NCBI GenBank assembly: GCA_029448655.1
Contig: JACCLO010000009.1
Location: forward strand, 2,356,001-2,420,000
Reading direction: 5' to 3'
Length of the DNA stretch: 64,000 bases
Source: Wolfiporia cocos
Lineage: Eukaryota; Basidiomycota; Agaricomycetes; Polyporales; Phaeolaceae
The notes under the pieces are model-generated. The model did not search any database. It saw only the letters and a list, made by a program, of their open reading frames with translations, and was not told where the DNA came from. The number at the start of each line of letters is the position of its first letter. The stretch's first letter is position 1. The translations under genes and the position numbers were made by a program. Below, piece after piece: positions 12,919-23,600 of this stretch.

Positions 12919-13557
12919 TAGTGATGTGCCAGGCCCGGCTTTGGGCCATAGGCCGGGCCGGGCCAAGCCCTACTTGGGCCGGGCCAGGCCGGGCCCTACA
13001 CCACGGCTTGAGACGGCCCAGGGCCCGGCTTGTGTCTCAAGCCGGGCCGGGCCAAGCCGTGAGCCCCGGCCTGAAAGCTCTAACGGATAAAATGTCTAGT
13101 AACTATGACATAAGGATATATATAGTAGCAGTATGCCATATTCCAATGAAGTATGTCTATATTATTAAATTCAAGCAAGAGGATAGTCCCATGGATTGAA
13201 TATTTGGTGCTGAAGCCTGTCGCTCACTTTTGGGCGCCTATACGATGCCCCATTTGGAAGGCGCGCCACAGAGCACCGTGCCGGTGAAATGATGATTTCA
13301 CACTATAATTCACTAATTATTGAAGATACTGGAGCTTGGCTTTGTCAGAAGATAGTTGGAGAAGGTACGTTATGAGTTTGTGTGGCTACAGTGATGATCA
13401 TCCTCACAGTGCCAGGCCCCGGGCAAGCCCCAGGCTGGGCCGGGCCAAGCCTTGGGCCGTCAATGGGGGCCCGGCCTGAGGTTTTGAAAAGCCAAGGCCG
13501 TCCAAAGCCGGGCCAAAGCCGGGGCTTTTGAGCCGGGCCGGGCCTGGCACATCACTA
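12919..13557. mobile_element. Non-autonomous hAT-type MITE (639 bp)
   Basis: Perfect 21 bp terminal inverted repeats begin TAGTGATGTGCCAGG. The target site CTGTTGGA is duplicated exactly on both sides (12911-12918 and 13558-13565). The paralogue at 18230-18245 shows the uninterrupted site (CTGTTCGA). An 8 bp duplication and a TAGTGATG-type end are hallmarks of the hAT superfamily. Both ends are packed with GGGCC/GGCCC blocks that can fold back, and no transposase is encoded. A truncated relative lies at 37814-37890. Confidence 0.92.
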
Positions 13558-13675
13558 CTGTTGGAGTGATCCTGACGATGAGGACGATGGGCTTGACATT
13601 GTTGCAGAGATCATGGAGTACCACTAATCATTAGTTAGTATCGTAAAGCATGGCTTTGGAACCACTGACAGCATC

Positions 13676-13918
13676 TATCACAAGACGCGCAGCGGACCCA
13701 ATGCAACGCGCTTATGAGTGGTGTTATAGACCACTCCCCCAAAAGGGCTACGATAACAGCTTGGCTGTTATCAAGGGTCCGGCTATATCTGCAGTTCAGA
13801 TTCCCACGCTTAGCGTCTACGGGTAGCTTTGTTCAGGTTATACCCACGTATTCCCTCCGTATACCCTGGTTAATTACTCCGTAACGTCCAGATGCCTTTA
13901 CAGGTATAATCTGTGACA
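13676..13918 (-). repeat. LTR of the TRIM-like element (left)
   Basis: 243 bp direct repeat with a few substitutions relative to 14365-14607. It ends TGTGACA on the plus strand, next to the interior. Confidence 0.88.
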
Positions 13919-14364
13919 TTACCCCCACTTCAAGGATTAACCGTCTCTGGTTTAGGAGGTAACTAGGCTGCATCAAGCCGCCCCCGGTACTAAGTATCAC
14001 TTCTACTATGCATGTGTCACGCGGTTATTTATATGTTACCCACCGGGTGACTAGTCCGGTGGTAGGGAGCCCGTCTCCCCCTTAGTTATTTTGTGACGTG
14101 TGTGCCAACCTCTTGAAGGCCCGACTTAATCCCTGGATTTTGGGAGCGGGTTAAGGCTATTTAATAGTAGTTTTTACCACACAACTTTTGACCAATCTTA
14201 TCCCCAACAAGCGGGGCCCTGTGATACATGGGGGTCACGTGGTGGGTACTTTTCCCTCAGCCGCCAGTGGTTCGGAAGCGCCCCAGGCATGTGACTTATT
14301 AACGCCCCCAATTAGCGTTTGCCACTGCCCAGGTTCGAACCGGCGACCGGGTAAGCTGTTATTA

Positions 14365-14607
14365 TATCACAAGACGCGCAGCGGACCCAATGCAACGTGC
14401 TTATGAGTGGTGTTATAGACCACTCCCCCAAAAGGGCTACGATAACAGCTTGGCTGTTATCAAGGGTCCGGCTATATCTGCAGTTCAGATTCCCACGCTT
14501 AGCGTCTACGGGTAGCCTTGTTCAGGTTATACCCACGTATTCCCTCCGTATACCCTAGTTAATTACTCCGTAACGTCCAGATGCCTTTACAGGTATAATC
14601 TGTGACA
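14365..14607 (-). repeat. LTR of the TRIM-like element (right)
   Basis: 243 bp direct repeat matching 13676-13918, ending TGTGACA immediately before the GCATC target duplication. Confidence 0.88.
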
Positions 14608-16286
14608 GCATCCGCCGAAGGGTTATATACCCCCGCAACATCAATGCCTTCTTGTTCAGGTAATTGTCTCAATAGAGTTTCAGGTCGGAGATACTCGGTC
14701 TGCTCGTCAGTGACCCAATCCCAGTAGTATCTTTGCATGGGCTCCCATGCTTGCAACGATGTCAATGGAGTATCTGGTAAAGATTCCCACATGGAATTTT
14801 GCGGACTGGGCAGGCTAGTCTGTACATCGATAGACCATTCCTGCCATGCCCAATCCAACGAACATCCTATAAATTGGAGATTTATTTCAGAGTATGTTGA
14901 TGGGCTATTGGATTCTGCTGTGATGTGAGCGACTATAGAGCAACCCCGTGAGTAATAGTCCCACTTACCATTGATTGTAACAGTGCTATGAGAGCTAGAG
15001 TTATTCTGAGCTTGCATGTCGCTGCTTGATGTATTTGTTGCAAGGATAAAGATCACGTTTCGACCCTGATCAGAGTGACCCGAATGAATTTGATCGTCTC
15101 GCACATTTCGAAAGTTATTGAGTTTACCGGGAAATTCGTAGAGTTTTGTTGACCTTGGGCTTGTCCGTCGTACTCTGAGATGTTGTTATAAGGCACAAGT
15201 GACAGCGAGCCGGCTACCAGATAGTTATTGTCTGAAATAATGCAAATGGCACGTCTGCTTACCAGTAGGGACAGAAAAATTGAATTGTAAAACGCTTCCG
15301 CTGTTGTTGTAGTAATACTTGGCTTGGATCCAATCGTATACAATTGTATGGTTACCGACAGACGCTGGAGAATATATGGATACGTTCGGAAGAAGTCCAC
15401 ATGACACATTCGCGCTCGCCCCAGTTGTGTAGACGGAACCGCTGCAGTTGTTTGGTAGTACTGTACCGTAAAGACTGGCACCGTATAGCCCGATTGTCGA
15501 TGTGTAGTCCACACGCTCGAAATATGGCAATAGCTCGACTGCATCGTCCCAAAATCCGAAAGCGGTTCCTGCATCGACTTTAGACTGGTTGTACGCGAGC
15601 GATGATCTGGGACAGGCACGAATTATTATCCGATATGTGTTAGCATGAGATAAAGAAAACTCACGTCATGTTAAATATTGGCACCGGAAAGGTTTGTTGG
15701 GGGGCACTGCCATCCGTGGACCAGTTGCCCGTTTGTAAGGAGAGAATGGTAGGAGTCGTAATATGAAGGACAGATATGCATCCTAGATAGAGAGCAACAC
15801 AAGATGTCCCAGCCACAGAAGATGGGACGGCCCATTGTCTCCAGACTCCAAGGATTGCTGCCCCAAGTCCATTCCATGAGGATGCGATGTCGTGGACAGC
15901 TGTCAAGCTATGAGGCGTCTGAGTGAGATGAGAGAAGGCGATGTGTTGAGTGATCAGCAATAGCACTACAGTGTAGATCTATGACAGATTGCGTATGAAC
16001 GAATAAGTCTGCTATAATACTCAGGAGAAGCATGGTTTTATACCGTGACGAAAGCCTGCAATGAGAGGACAATTGTATCGGACATGATACCACTGTCGTC
16101 CACTGGAAAAATAGCATTTAGCTCGATATGCAAGCACCATATCACCAGAGCCACTATATGGAGAGAAACAAAGATGAAATGTGCGATAATGCAAAGCAGG
16201 CGGAACGTCCGAGTTCGGGTGACAAACCCATTGGCGCGGAGATTTCGTAGAGACGCCGCAACGCTGTTGAGAAGCACAGAGGCCAT

Positions 16287-17403
16287 ACTTGAACATACTC
16301 ATATCCCTTGCAGGCATCTAATCTTATATAATAGCCAAGTGTCCATTAGTTCTCCATCATCTGCCAGACCTGTACTACCGAGGCGTGGAGCGCTCGTGAG
16401 TCAGACTAACGACCACTGGCAACGGTTTGGTATCAATAGGTCGTTGTTACGTGAAGTGCCAAGAATGCGCCCATGGCCAAACCTTCGACCGTCAATTTGT
16501 ACTAGATATTGTGCGACATCCATTTGTCGCAGTAGTCAACCAACATCTCGACATGGTCTCGTGCGTCAGCGTGAAATTTGCACCGCACCATCGCGGATAG
16601 CACATTTTGGTGAGAGTTCCTCTTCTCCTATACGCCCGCTTGTCGCCGCCATGACGGCTTGGTATCTGTTCAAGTTACGTCGCCCTACACACTTACATGC
16701 AGTATCCACGCCTTGCTATCATATCGATATCCATCTGCTCATCTACAGTTCGTAAATTGAAAACTTCTCATACAGATTGAAATTTGCAGCGAAGTTCGCT
16801 CGCGTTACCTCATCCAAATGTCCGATTCTCTCTTCGGAGCTACCTTATCGCGATTAGCAACTTCATTGACGCGCGCAGTGTTTTGTTGCAAGACCCAGGA
16901 GAATAGAGTAATGAAAGCGCGGAAATCTACTGCAGGCCAATATGGTTTGGATATTGCATCCTCAGTAAGAGCGATTTGAGAGTCCCTTTTTCATCAGGTC
17001 AGCGCACGAACCTCAGATACCTTCGTGATTGCGACTGCGCTCTCAATACGCCATGAAAAATCATCAGTGCAAGAAACAAAGATCCTGTTCATTAATACGC
17101 TATAGATGGCCATTACATGATTGGCGTGCCAGGTACAAAGACATACTCCATTTCGGAATTGTGGCGTCCTGGATTCCCGTATGCCACAATCCGAACCATA
17201 GCCAATGTGGCCTTGGCTCAAGTGACATATGTTCTGTGAGGACTTACATTGGTTTATGTTCATTAGACAATATATCTCACCCGGTCTTATCCACTCGGAT
17301 ATTGTTCAAGTCTCGAAAATCATACCACAAATTCCAGAGAAGTAGCAAATCTATCTGCCGTACGTTCTGAGCCTCTGTACTGCGACTATTACAAAAGTGC
17401 AGA
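16287..17403. other. Spacer between the two duplicated membrane-protein genes
   Basis: No gene supported. The left part is the promoter side of copy A. The right part (about 17040-17370) is the 3' flank of copy B and resembles 11640-12070. Confidence 0.5.
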
Positions 17404-19981
17404 TTAATCATCCATAACCACCGTTTCATAAGTAGTTCCATCTACAGCGCTCTGTTTTGACATGATGTCAAACTGTAATGCCGCACCTGCAGATCGCAGA
17501 TTCTCTATCGTAGGATTGTCGATTGACCCAAGATCTCCAGAAAGGCTCGGTTGCCTATCAGTTAGCCACAGAAGTTGGAGGACGCCCAGAGACGTCACGG
17601 GCGCTATATTTCCATCAAAGCGGGTGAGGTGGATAGCAAGAAGAAACAAGGTAGTCGATGCTCCTAAGCCAATTGAGATCTGCATATGACAGTGTCGTTC
17701 ATACCCATATAAGCAAGCATACTATAGAAACTGGTGTTTAATCCACATACCTGAATAATATTCAACTAGAGCAGCGAAAATTATTTCAATCCTCTTGTAG
17801 CATTGAGTAAGACAAATTGGATCATCACTTACATGGAGACGAGTTGCTATGCTCGAAGAACCAAACGCAAGCGAGGTAAAGCTCTTTGGAGGTAAAACGT
17901 AGAATGAAAGATCTGTCATATTCCACGACGCATTCTGAGCGCTTTTTGGTGGTAGGTACATCACTGGGGTTATCCATAAATACACTCATGCAATCCCCAA
18001 GTCATCATTGACATTGACCTACCAGACCAGTACATTATCGCAGTCAAGTTGGCTGGATAGAGTATTCAGCAGAGTCTCTAATGTCGGAAAAGAGAAACAT
18101 ACCAAGATCTGCCTCAAACTGGGAAATCGACGACGCCGAAATAGAGTTCTTCAGCAGGGAAAGTGTGTCTCCCAGATATCTAATAAAAGTGAAAGAATCA
18201 GTCAATGCTCACGTGGTTTGATAGGAGGACGTAACTGTTCGAGTGATCCTGATGATGAGGACGACGGGCTTGACATTGTTGCAGAGATCATGGAGTACCA
18301 CTAATTATTGGTCATTATCATAGAGAATGACTTTTGAATCACTCACAGCATCCGCCGAAGGGTTGTATACTCCCACAATATCAATGTCTTTGGGAGACAA
18401 TATTTTCACCTGCGACTCAAGGATCCAATCCGAGTAGTAAGTTTGCACGGGCTCCCATGCTTGCCACGATTCCAATGGATCATCAAACAAAAGTTCCCCC
18501 TCGGGCTTTTGCGAACTAAGCAGGCTAGTCTGTACATCGACAAGCCGTTCCTGTAGCACCCAATCCAACGAACACCCTACAAATTGGAGATTTTGTTCAG
18601 AGTAAGTCGATGGGCTGTTTGATTCTGTTGTAATGTGAGAGACTATAGAGCAAGTCCATGAAGGTATTCTCACTTACCGTTGACTATGAAAGTGTTACGA
18701 GAAGTAAAGTCGTTCTGAGCTTGCATGTCGCCGCTTGAGGCATTTGTCGCAAGCATAAATATCACGTTTTGACCCTGATTGGGATGATGGTCATCTCGTA
18801 CTTTTCGAAAATGATTGAGTTTACCATAAATTGCGTAGAACTTGGTTGACCTTGGGCTTGTCCGTCGTACTCTGAGATGTTGTTATAAGGCACAAGTGAC
18901 AGCGAACCGGCTACCTGGTAGTTATTGTCTGCAATGATGCAAACGGCACGTCTGCTTACCTGTAGGGTTAGAAATGTTGAACTGTAAAAGGCTTCCGCTG
19001 TCGTTGTAGTAATACTTGGCTTGAATCCAGTCGTACCCATTCGTATGGTTGCTGACAGATGCTGGAGAATATATGGACACGTTCGGAAGAAGTCCACATG
19101 ACACATTTGCTGCCGCTCCAGCCGTGTTGACGGAACCGCTGCAGTTGTTTGGTAGTATTGTACCGTAAAGACTGGCACCGTATAGTCCGATTGTCGATGT
19201 GTAGTCTACACGCTCGAAATATGGCAATAGCTCGACTGCATCGTCCCAAAATCCGAAAGCGGTTCCTGCATCGACTTTAGACTGGTTGTACGCGAGCGAT
19301 GATCTGGGGCAGGCAGGAAGTATGATTTAATATGTCCTAACATGAGAGATAAAACTCACGTCATGTTGAATATTGGCAATGGACAGGTTTGTAAGGGAAG
19401 GATGCCATCCGTGGACCAATTTCCCGTTTGTAAGGAGAGAATGGTAGGAGTCGTAATATGTAGGACCGATATGCATCCTAGATAGAGAGCAACACAAGAT
19501 GTCCCAGCCACAGAAGATGGGACGGCCCACTGTCTCCAGACTCCAAGAATCGCGGCTCCAAGTCCATTCCATGAGGATGCGATGTCGTGGACAGCTGTCA
19601 AGCTATGAGATGTTTGAGTGAGACGAGAGAAGGCGATGTGCTGTGTAATCAGCAATAGCATTACAGTGTAGACCTATGACGAATCGTGTATAGACGGATG
19701 AGTCTGCTGCGATACTCAGGAGAAGCATCATTTGATACCGTGACAAAAGCCTGCAGTGATACGACAATTGTATCGGACATAATACCACTGTCGCTCACTG
19801 GAAAAATAGCATTTAGCTCGATATGCAAGCACCATATCACCAGAGCCACTATATGGAGAGAAACAAGGATGAAATGTGCGATAATGCAAAGCAGGCGGAA
19901 CGTCCGAGTTCGGGTGACAAACCCATTGGCGCGAAGGTTTCGTAGAGACACCCCAATGCTTTCGAGAAGTGCAGAGGCCAT
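17404..19981 (-). CDS. Membrane protein with glycosylated ectodomain, copy B
   Basis: Unrecognised multi-exon membrane protein, paralogue of the broken copy at 12076-16286. The start is MASALLESIGVSLRNL at 19981, followed by a strongly hydrophobic helix (LLCIIAHFILVSLHIVALVI). Exon 2 (about 19661-19375) has a second hydrophobic region. Exon 3 (about 19320-18963) encodes FGFWDDAVELLPYFERVDY and many N-x-S/T sites. Then come YGKLNHFRKVRDD and CSLDWVLQERLVDVQT exons and a region ending YNPSADA. The last exon (17685-17404) carries a helix SIGLGASTTLFLLAIHL and a tail ending in VVMDD. The layout suggests an anchored protein with an extracellular middle and a C-terminal transmembrane helix plus cytosolic tail. 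One intron is only about 35 nt. Some junctions after 18350 could not be phased with certainty. No known domain was recognised. Confidence 0.7.
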
Positions 19982-20699
19982 ACTTGAGCATGCTCATATC
20001 CCTTGAAAACACTTGCTCTTATTTGATAGCCAAGCATGCATCGCTCCTTGCACTGACAGGTTCATGATAAAGTTAAGCGAATGACCGGTTAATAGACTGG
20101 CAACGATCAGTTACATAATGGGTCATTGCTGTGCGCAGTGCCAGGATGCACTTAGTGGTATGCTTAGCCCTTCGAGCCTTGATCTTATGCATATGCTAGA
20201 TGTTCATCCTCTATCATTGATACCTGTTCACGGTAAAGTAACGTGAACCATTTTGACCTGGTCTCGTCTTATGCACGCCTATGCACTCCCACAGTGAAAG
20301 CACACATAAGTGCTCTCTTTACCTTGACGTGCACAACACTTGAACATTGATAGAGTGGATTGCAACGGGAGTGGCGGTGAAGTGAGACCGTGATATGATG
20401 TTGAAATCTCAGCTCAATCAGGACAGGATCAGCTTGCACTGCAATCCGCGTCGCACCTCAACTCAGCTGTGCGCTTTGCAATTGAGGCAAATGATACGAT
20501 GTGTGTCCAGATGCATATGTTGGCCATCTCCGAGAAATCGCCGAGATCACAATGACGCAAATCTAATCTGCAATCTCGCTAACAAATCCGGGATGCTGGC
20601 CTCTTTCCGTCTGCACCTCGCGATCGACTCCTTGCGCTGCCGGCGAATCAGCATAGGCTACAGAACTAACGACTTGGTAGAGACTGTGTACACAAAGCG
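19982..20699. other. Divergent intergenic region, copy B and LTN1
   Basis: The two genes are transcribed away from each other, so this 0.7 kb stretch should contain both promoters. No clear TATA or repeat was seen. Confidence 0.45.
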
Positions 20700-23600
20700 A
20701 TGGCAAAGGGAAAATCGTCCGCATCTTCCGCGACCCGCAAGAAACACGCACGCAAGGCTGCCGCGGTCCACGGCGAGCCCGCTGCAGACCCAGCGGTGCC
20801 GAAGGAGAAGAAAGCGAAGGGTAAAGACAAGAGATCTAAGAATGAGCCGCGGAAGAAAGTCTACATTCCGCCCGTAAAGCCCGCGCCTGTGCGACTAGAC
20901 CCTCTGGATACACTCGGGCTCGCGCAGACGCTTTCTCCGGAACTCACGGTCGTGCTCAGGCGGCTGGCGAAGAAGGATGGGGTGACGAAACGGAGAGCCT
21001 TGGAGGAACTTGGAACGTTGATCGATCTTGCGGGTGCAGAGGGCGAGAACGAGACGCAGGAGGTGCTCGCTGAGATGGTGCCAGTATGGGTGCGTCTGCG
21101 ACTCTGATTTCTACGATTGCTTACGATACTCATTATATCCCTGTGTCGTTGATGCATTAGCTTCATCACCTTCCCTTCCTTCTTCTCCATCCCACTCGTG
21201 GCATCAGACAACTGGCAGCATCGCTTCACTCATCCCTTCTCACCATTCCCTACACCTCCGCACGACTGCTCTCCTACATCTCGTCCGAGCTCGAGTATGA
21301 CCAACAAGACTACGTCCTCGGAACATGGCTTCTCGCGACGTATGATGTCGACAGACAGACTGCTGCGCGTGCGCGCGAGACTTGGGCCGCACACACAGCC
21401 TTCCTTGTGCCCAATAGCACTAACCCCTCCAGCACCGGATCGATTCCTAGGGCAGACAAGTTGATCCTCGACCGCGCTACTCTCACGCGCCTCTGGTCCT
21501 TCCTCCTTCGTACATTGCGCGATCCTGGCGGGCTATACGCAGCGCTGAACCCCACACAGCCGTCTACCCAGCCCGTGGAGCTCCTCTCGTCGCGGTCACA
21601 GCCACGGAAGGGTCCACCGCAGCAGAAGAAAGGTGCTGCGCCGACGCCACCACGCAAGGGCCCTCTCGCACGCATGGCGGAGGAGGATGCGCGGCGGTCG
21701 CCGAGTCCGGGCGCGGAGGGCGGCGCTCCCCCTCGGACGGAGGACGAGGAGGAGAGCGAGGGCGACCGGCGTGCGCGACTACGCGTGGGTGCGTGTGGCG
21801 CTGTGGGGTGGGTGCTCGGTGAGTGCTGCGCTGTGTGCAGCGGGCTGCGCTGATCGGATGCAGGTGCACTGGCGGAGCACGGGAGTGCCGGGGGGGAGGG
21901 CGAGGGGGAGAAAGAGAAGGAGAAGGAGGACGCGCTCGACGCGGCCCTCGCGCCGCTCGCGGACCCGCTCCTGTGGTCGATCCTGCACCCCGCGCGGCAC
22001 CCGCCATTCTCACCCTCCGCAGACGGCTTCGGGCACGACCAGCCTGGAGTGCGGAGCGCGGCATGGAGCCTGCTGCACGCGCTGCTCAAGACGTGCAAAG
22101 GTATGCATGATCGCCCTCGGCTCGGGACGGAGGCTTATGATTCGCGGTTGTAGGACGGATTGGGGCCGATATGCGATTACTGAGGACGCTGAGCAGGGCG
22201 GTGCTGCGCTCGGCGTGGGCCGAGTTGGACGTCGGCGTACGGGGCTCGCTGTGGGTGCCGGTGCTCATCTTCCTGCGAGGTGTGTCGCGTTCGTCAATAA
22301 GGATATGTCCGATTCTGAGGGGCCGACGACATTGCAGATTTTCCGCAGTGTTGGGAGATTGAGGCCGCGCCGGATGCGAGCGGGGTAGACGCGGGTGATG
22401 CCGAGTCTGATGAGGAGGACGAGGACGACGAGGATGAGGGTGATGAAGAGGAGGACAAGCAACAGTCGCAGGCAGCGGAGCCTCAGGGCGAGCAGGGGAG
22501 GCCAGTAAGGTCGACCGCGTGGCGGGAGTTCATGGACTTCCTCGCGCTCGGGTGCAGTGGCGCACCCGTGCAGGGGTATCCTGCTGTACTGGTGGTGTTG
22601 TCGACGGTGCCGGATTCGGTGCGATGCACTGTGTTACCATCCGGTAGTGCAGAGCTGACACTGCAAACAGATTCTATTCGCCTCTGGAGATCAATCGTCG
22701 TCATCTTCGGTACGATTACGCGTAACGTTTGACAATTCTTGCTGATGTCGGTCCTACCCATAGATTCCATGCGAAGGGCTGCTCGTGAACTTTTGGGCGG
22801 CTCTCGACGGTCGCGCGCTGAGCGGTTTGGACCGCAAAGCAACAAACAAGGCTTTTCTCGAGGCTCTCTGTGAGTGCGTGGTGCTCCTCGTCCGGAGGCT
22901 GGTGCGTCCCACGACGGACTCGACGCGCAAGCCAGGCACTGGCAGCGAAGGCTATGCCCGCGCGCTGGTCTCCGCGCAGGTGCAGCGCATCTGGGACGAG
23001 CTGTGCGCGAAGCGGGTCAGGCTGTCTGGCGCGCTCGCAGGGGCGTGCCTGGCGAGGCTCGTCGAAGGCGTGTGGCGGGCCGATGCGCGTACGTGTTTCA
23101 TTTCGTCCGATAAAAGCAACCCGCTCAGTAAAGCACACGTTACTTGCTCCCATGCATGCTCGCGTGAACTATGCTGCTGGTCGGGATCTGCGCTGCTGCT
23201 GGTGATGTACAGGCTTGTTCGACGCTGCGTGGACGCCCCTCGCCTCGGGCGTCCGCGCCGTGTCGGCCGCGCCCGCGCAGGCACCTGCGAAGATGGAGGT
23301 GGGCCTCTTCATCGACGTGGTAAAGACTCTCCGCCAGCACTTTGATGCTAGTGCAGCAGGACAAGAGCATTCAGGCGGTTCCCAAGGCACGGAGGGAGAT
23401 GTGAAGGGCAGGACTCCGCGAGAAGCGGTACGGGAGCTGGTGGACGAGGTGGCCGAGGAAGCGATATCACACTGCGAGTCGGTAATAGCAGGGACCAGGG
23501 GGGATGAGGTTCAAGGAGAAGTCGTGAGTTTCATTGTGAAGGTGCTAGAAGGATTCCCCGACGTGGTCTTCAGTAAAGCGGAGCTCGTTCAGGTACGTTT

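Larger units (their letters stand above)
13676..14607 (-). mobile_element. TRIM-like miniature LTR retrotransposon (932 bp)
   Basis: Two 243 bp direct repeats (13676-13918 and 14365-14607) flank a 446 bp non-coding interior, with a 5 bp target duplication GCATC at 13671-13675 and 14608-14612. Read on the minus strand the LTR starts TGTCACAG. A purine-rich tract (AAGTGGGGG) sits just before the downstream LTR, giving the orientation. The other LTR edge reads TATCACA where TGTCACA is expected, in both LTRs. The interior has no gag or pol, so replication would depend on another element. The interior also holds a T-arm-like GGTTCGAACC near 14331, near the expected primer-binding end. Confidence 0.88.
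12076..16286 (-). pseudogene. Membrane protein with glycosylated ectodomain, copy A, broken by two insertions
   Basis: Unknown basidiomycete-type membrane protein, paralogue of the gene at 17404-19981. Coding order on the minus strand: exon 16286-16044 (N-terminal hydrophobic helix LLCIIAHFIFVSLHIVALVI), 15978-15665 (second hydrophobic block), 15606-15263 (ectodomain with FGFWDDAVELLPYFERVDY and several N-x-S/T sites), 15172-14969, then a segment ending in YNPSADA near 14615. There a TRIM-like element (13676-14607) sits at the exon end next to the splice donor, so the frame now runs into the LTR and stops at 14559. Further down, a 639 bp MITE (12919-13557) sits inside what is coding sequence in copy B. 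The last exons, with a hydrophobic helix SIGLGASTTLFLLAIHL and a tail ending near 12076, are still readable. A shortened secreted or anchored product is possible; full function is unlikely. Confidence 0.75.

Noticed and set aside
12612..13199. 195-codon plus-strand ORF running into the MITE
   Set aside because: Composite of antisense copy A sequence and MITE arm, so not a gene.
21310..22098. 262-codon minus-strand ORF inside LTN1
   Set aside because: Antisense of an acidic, GC-rich LTN1 segment; Ser/Pro-rich composition expected by mirroring.
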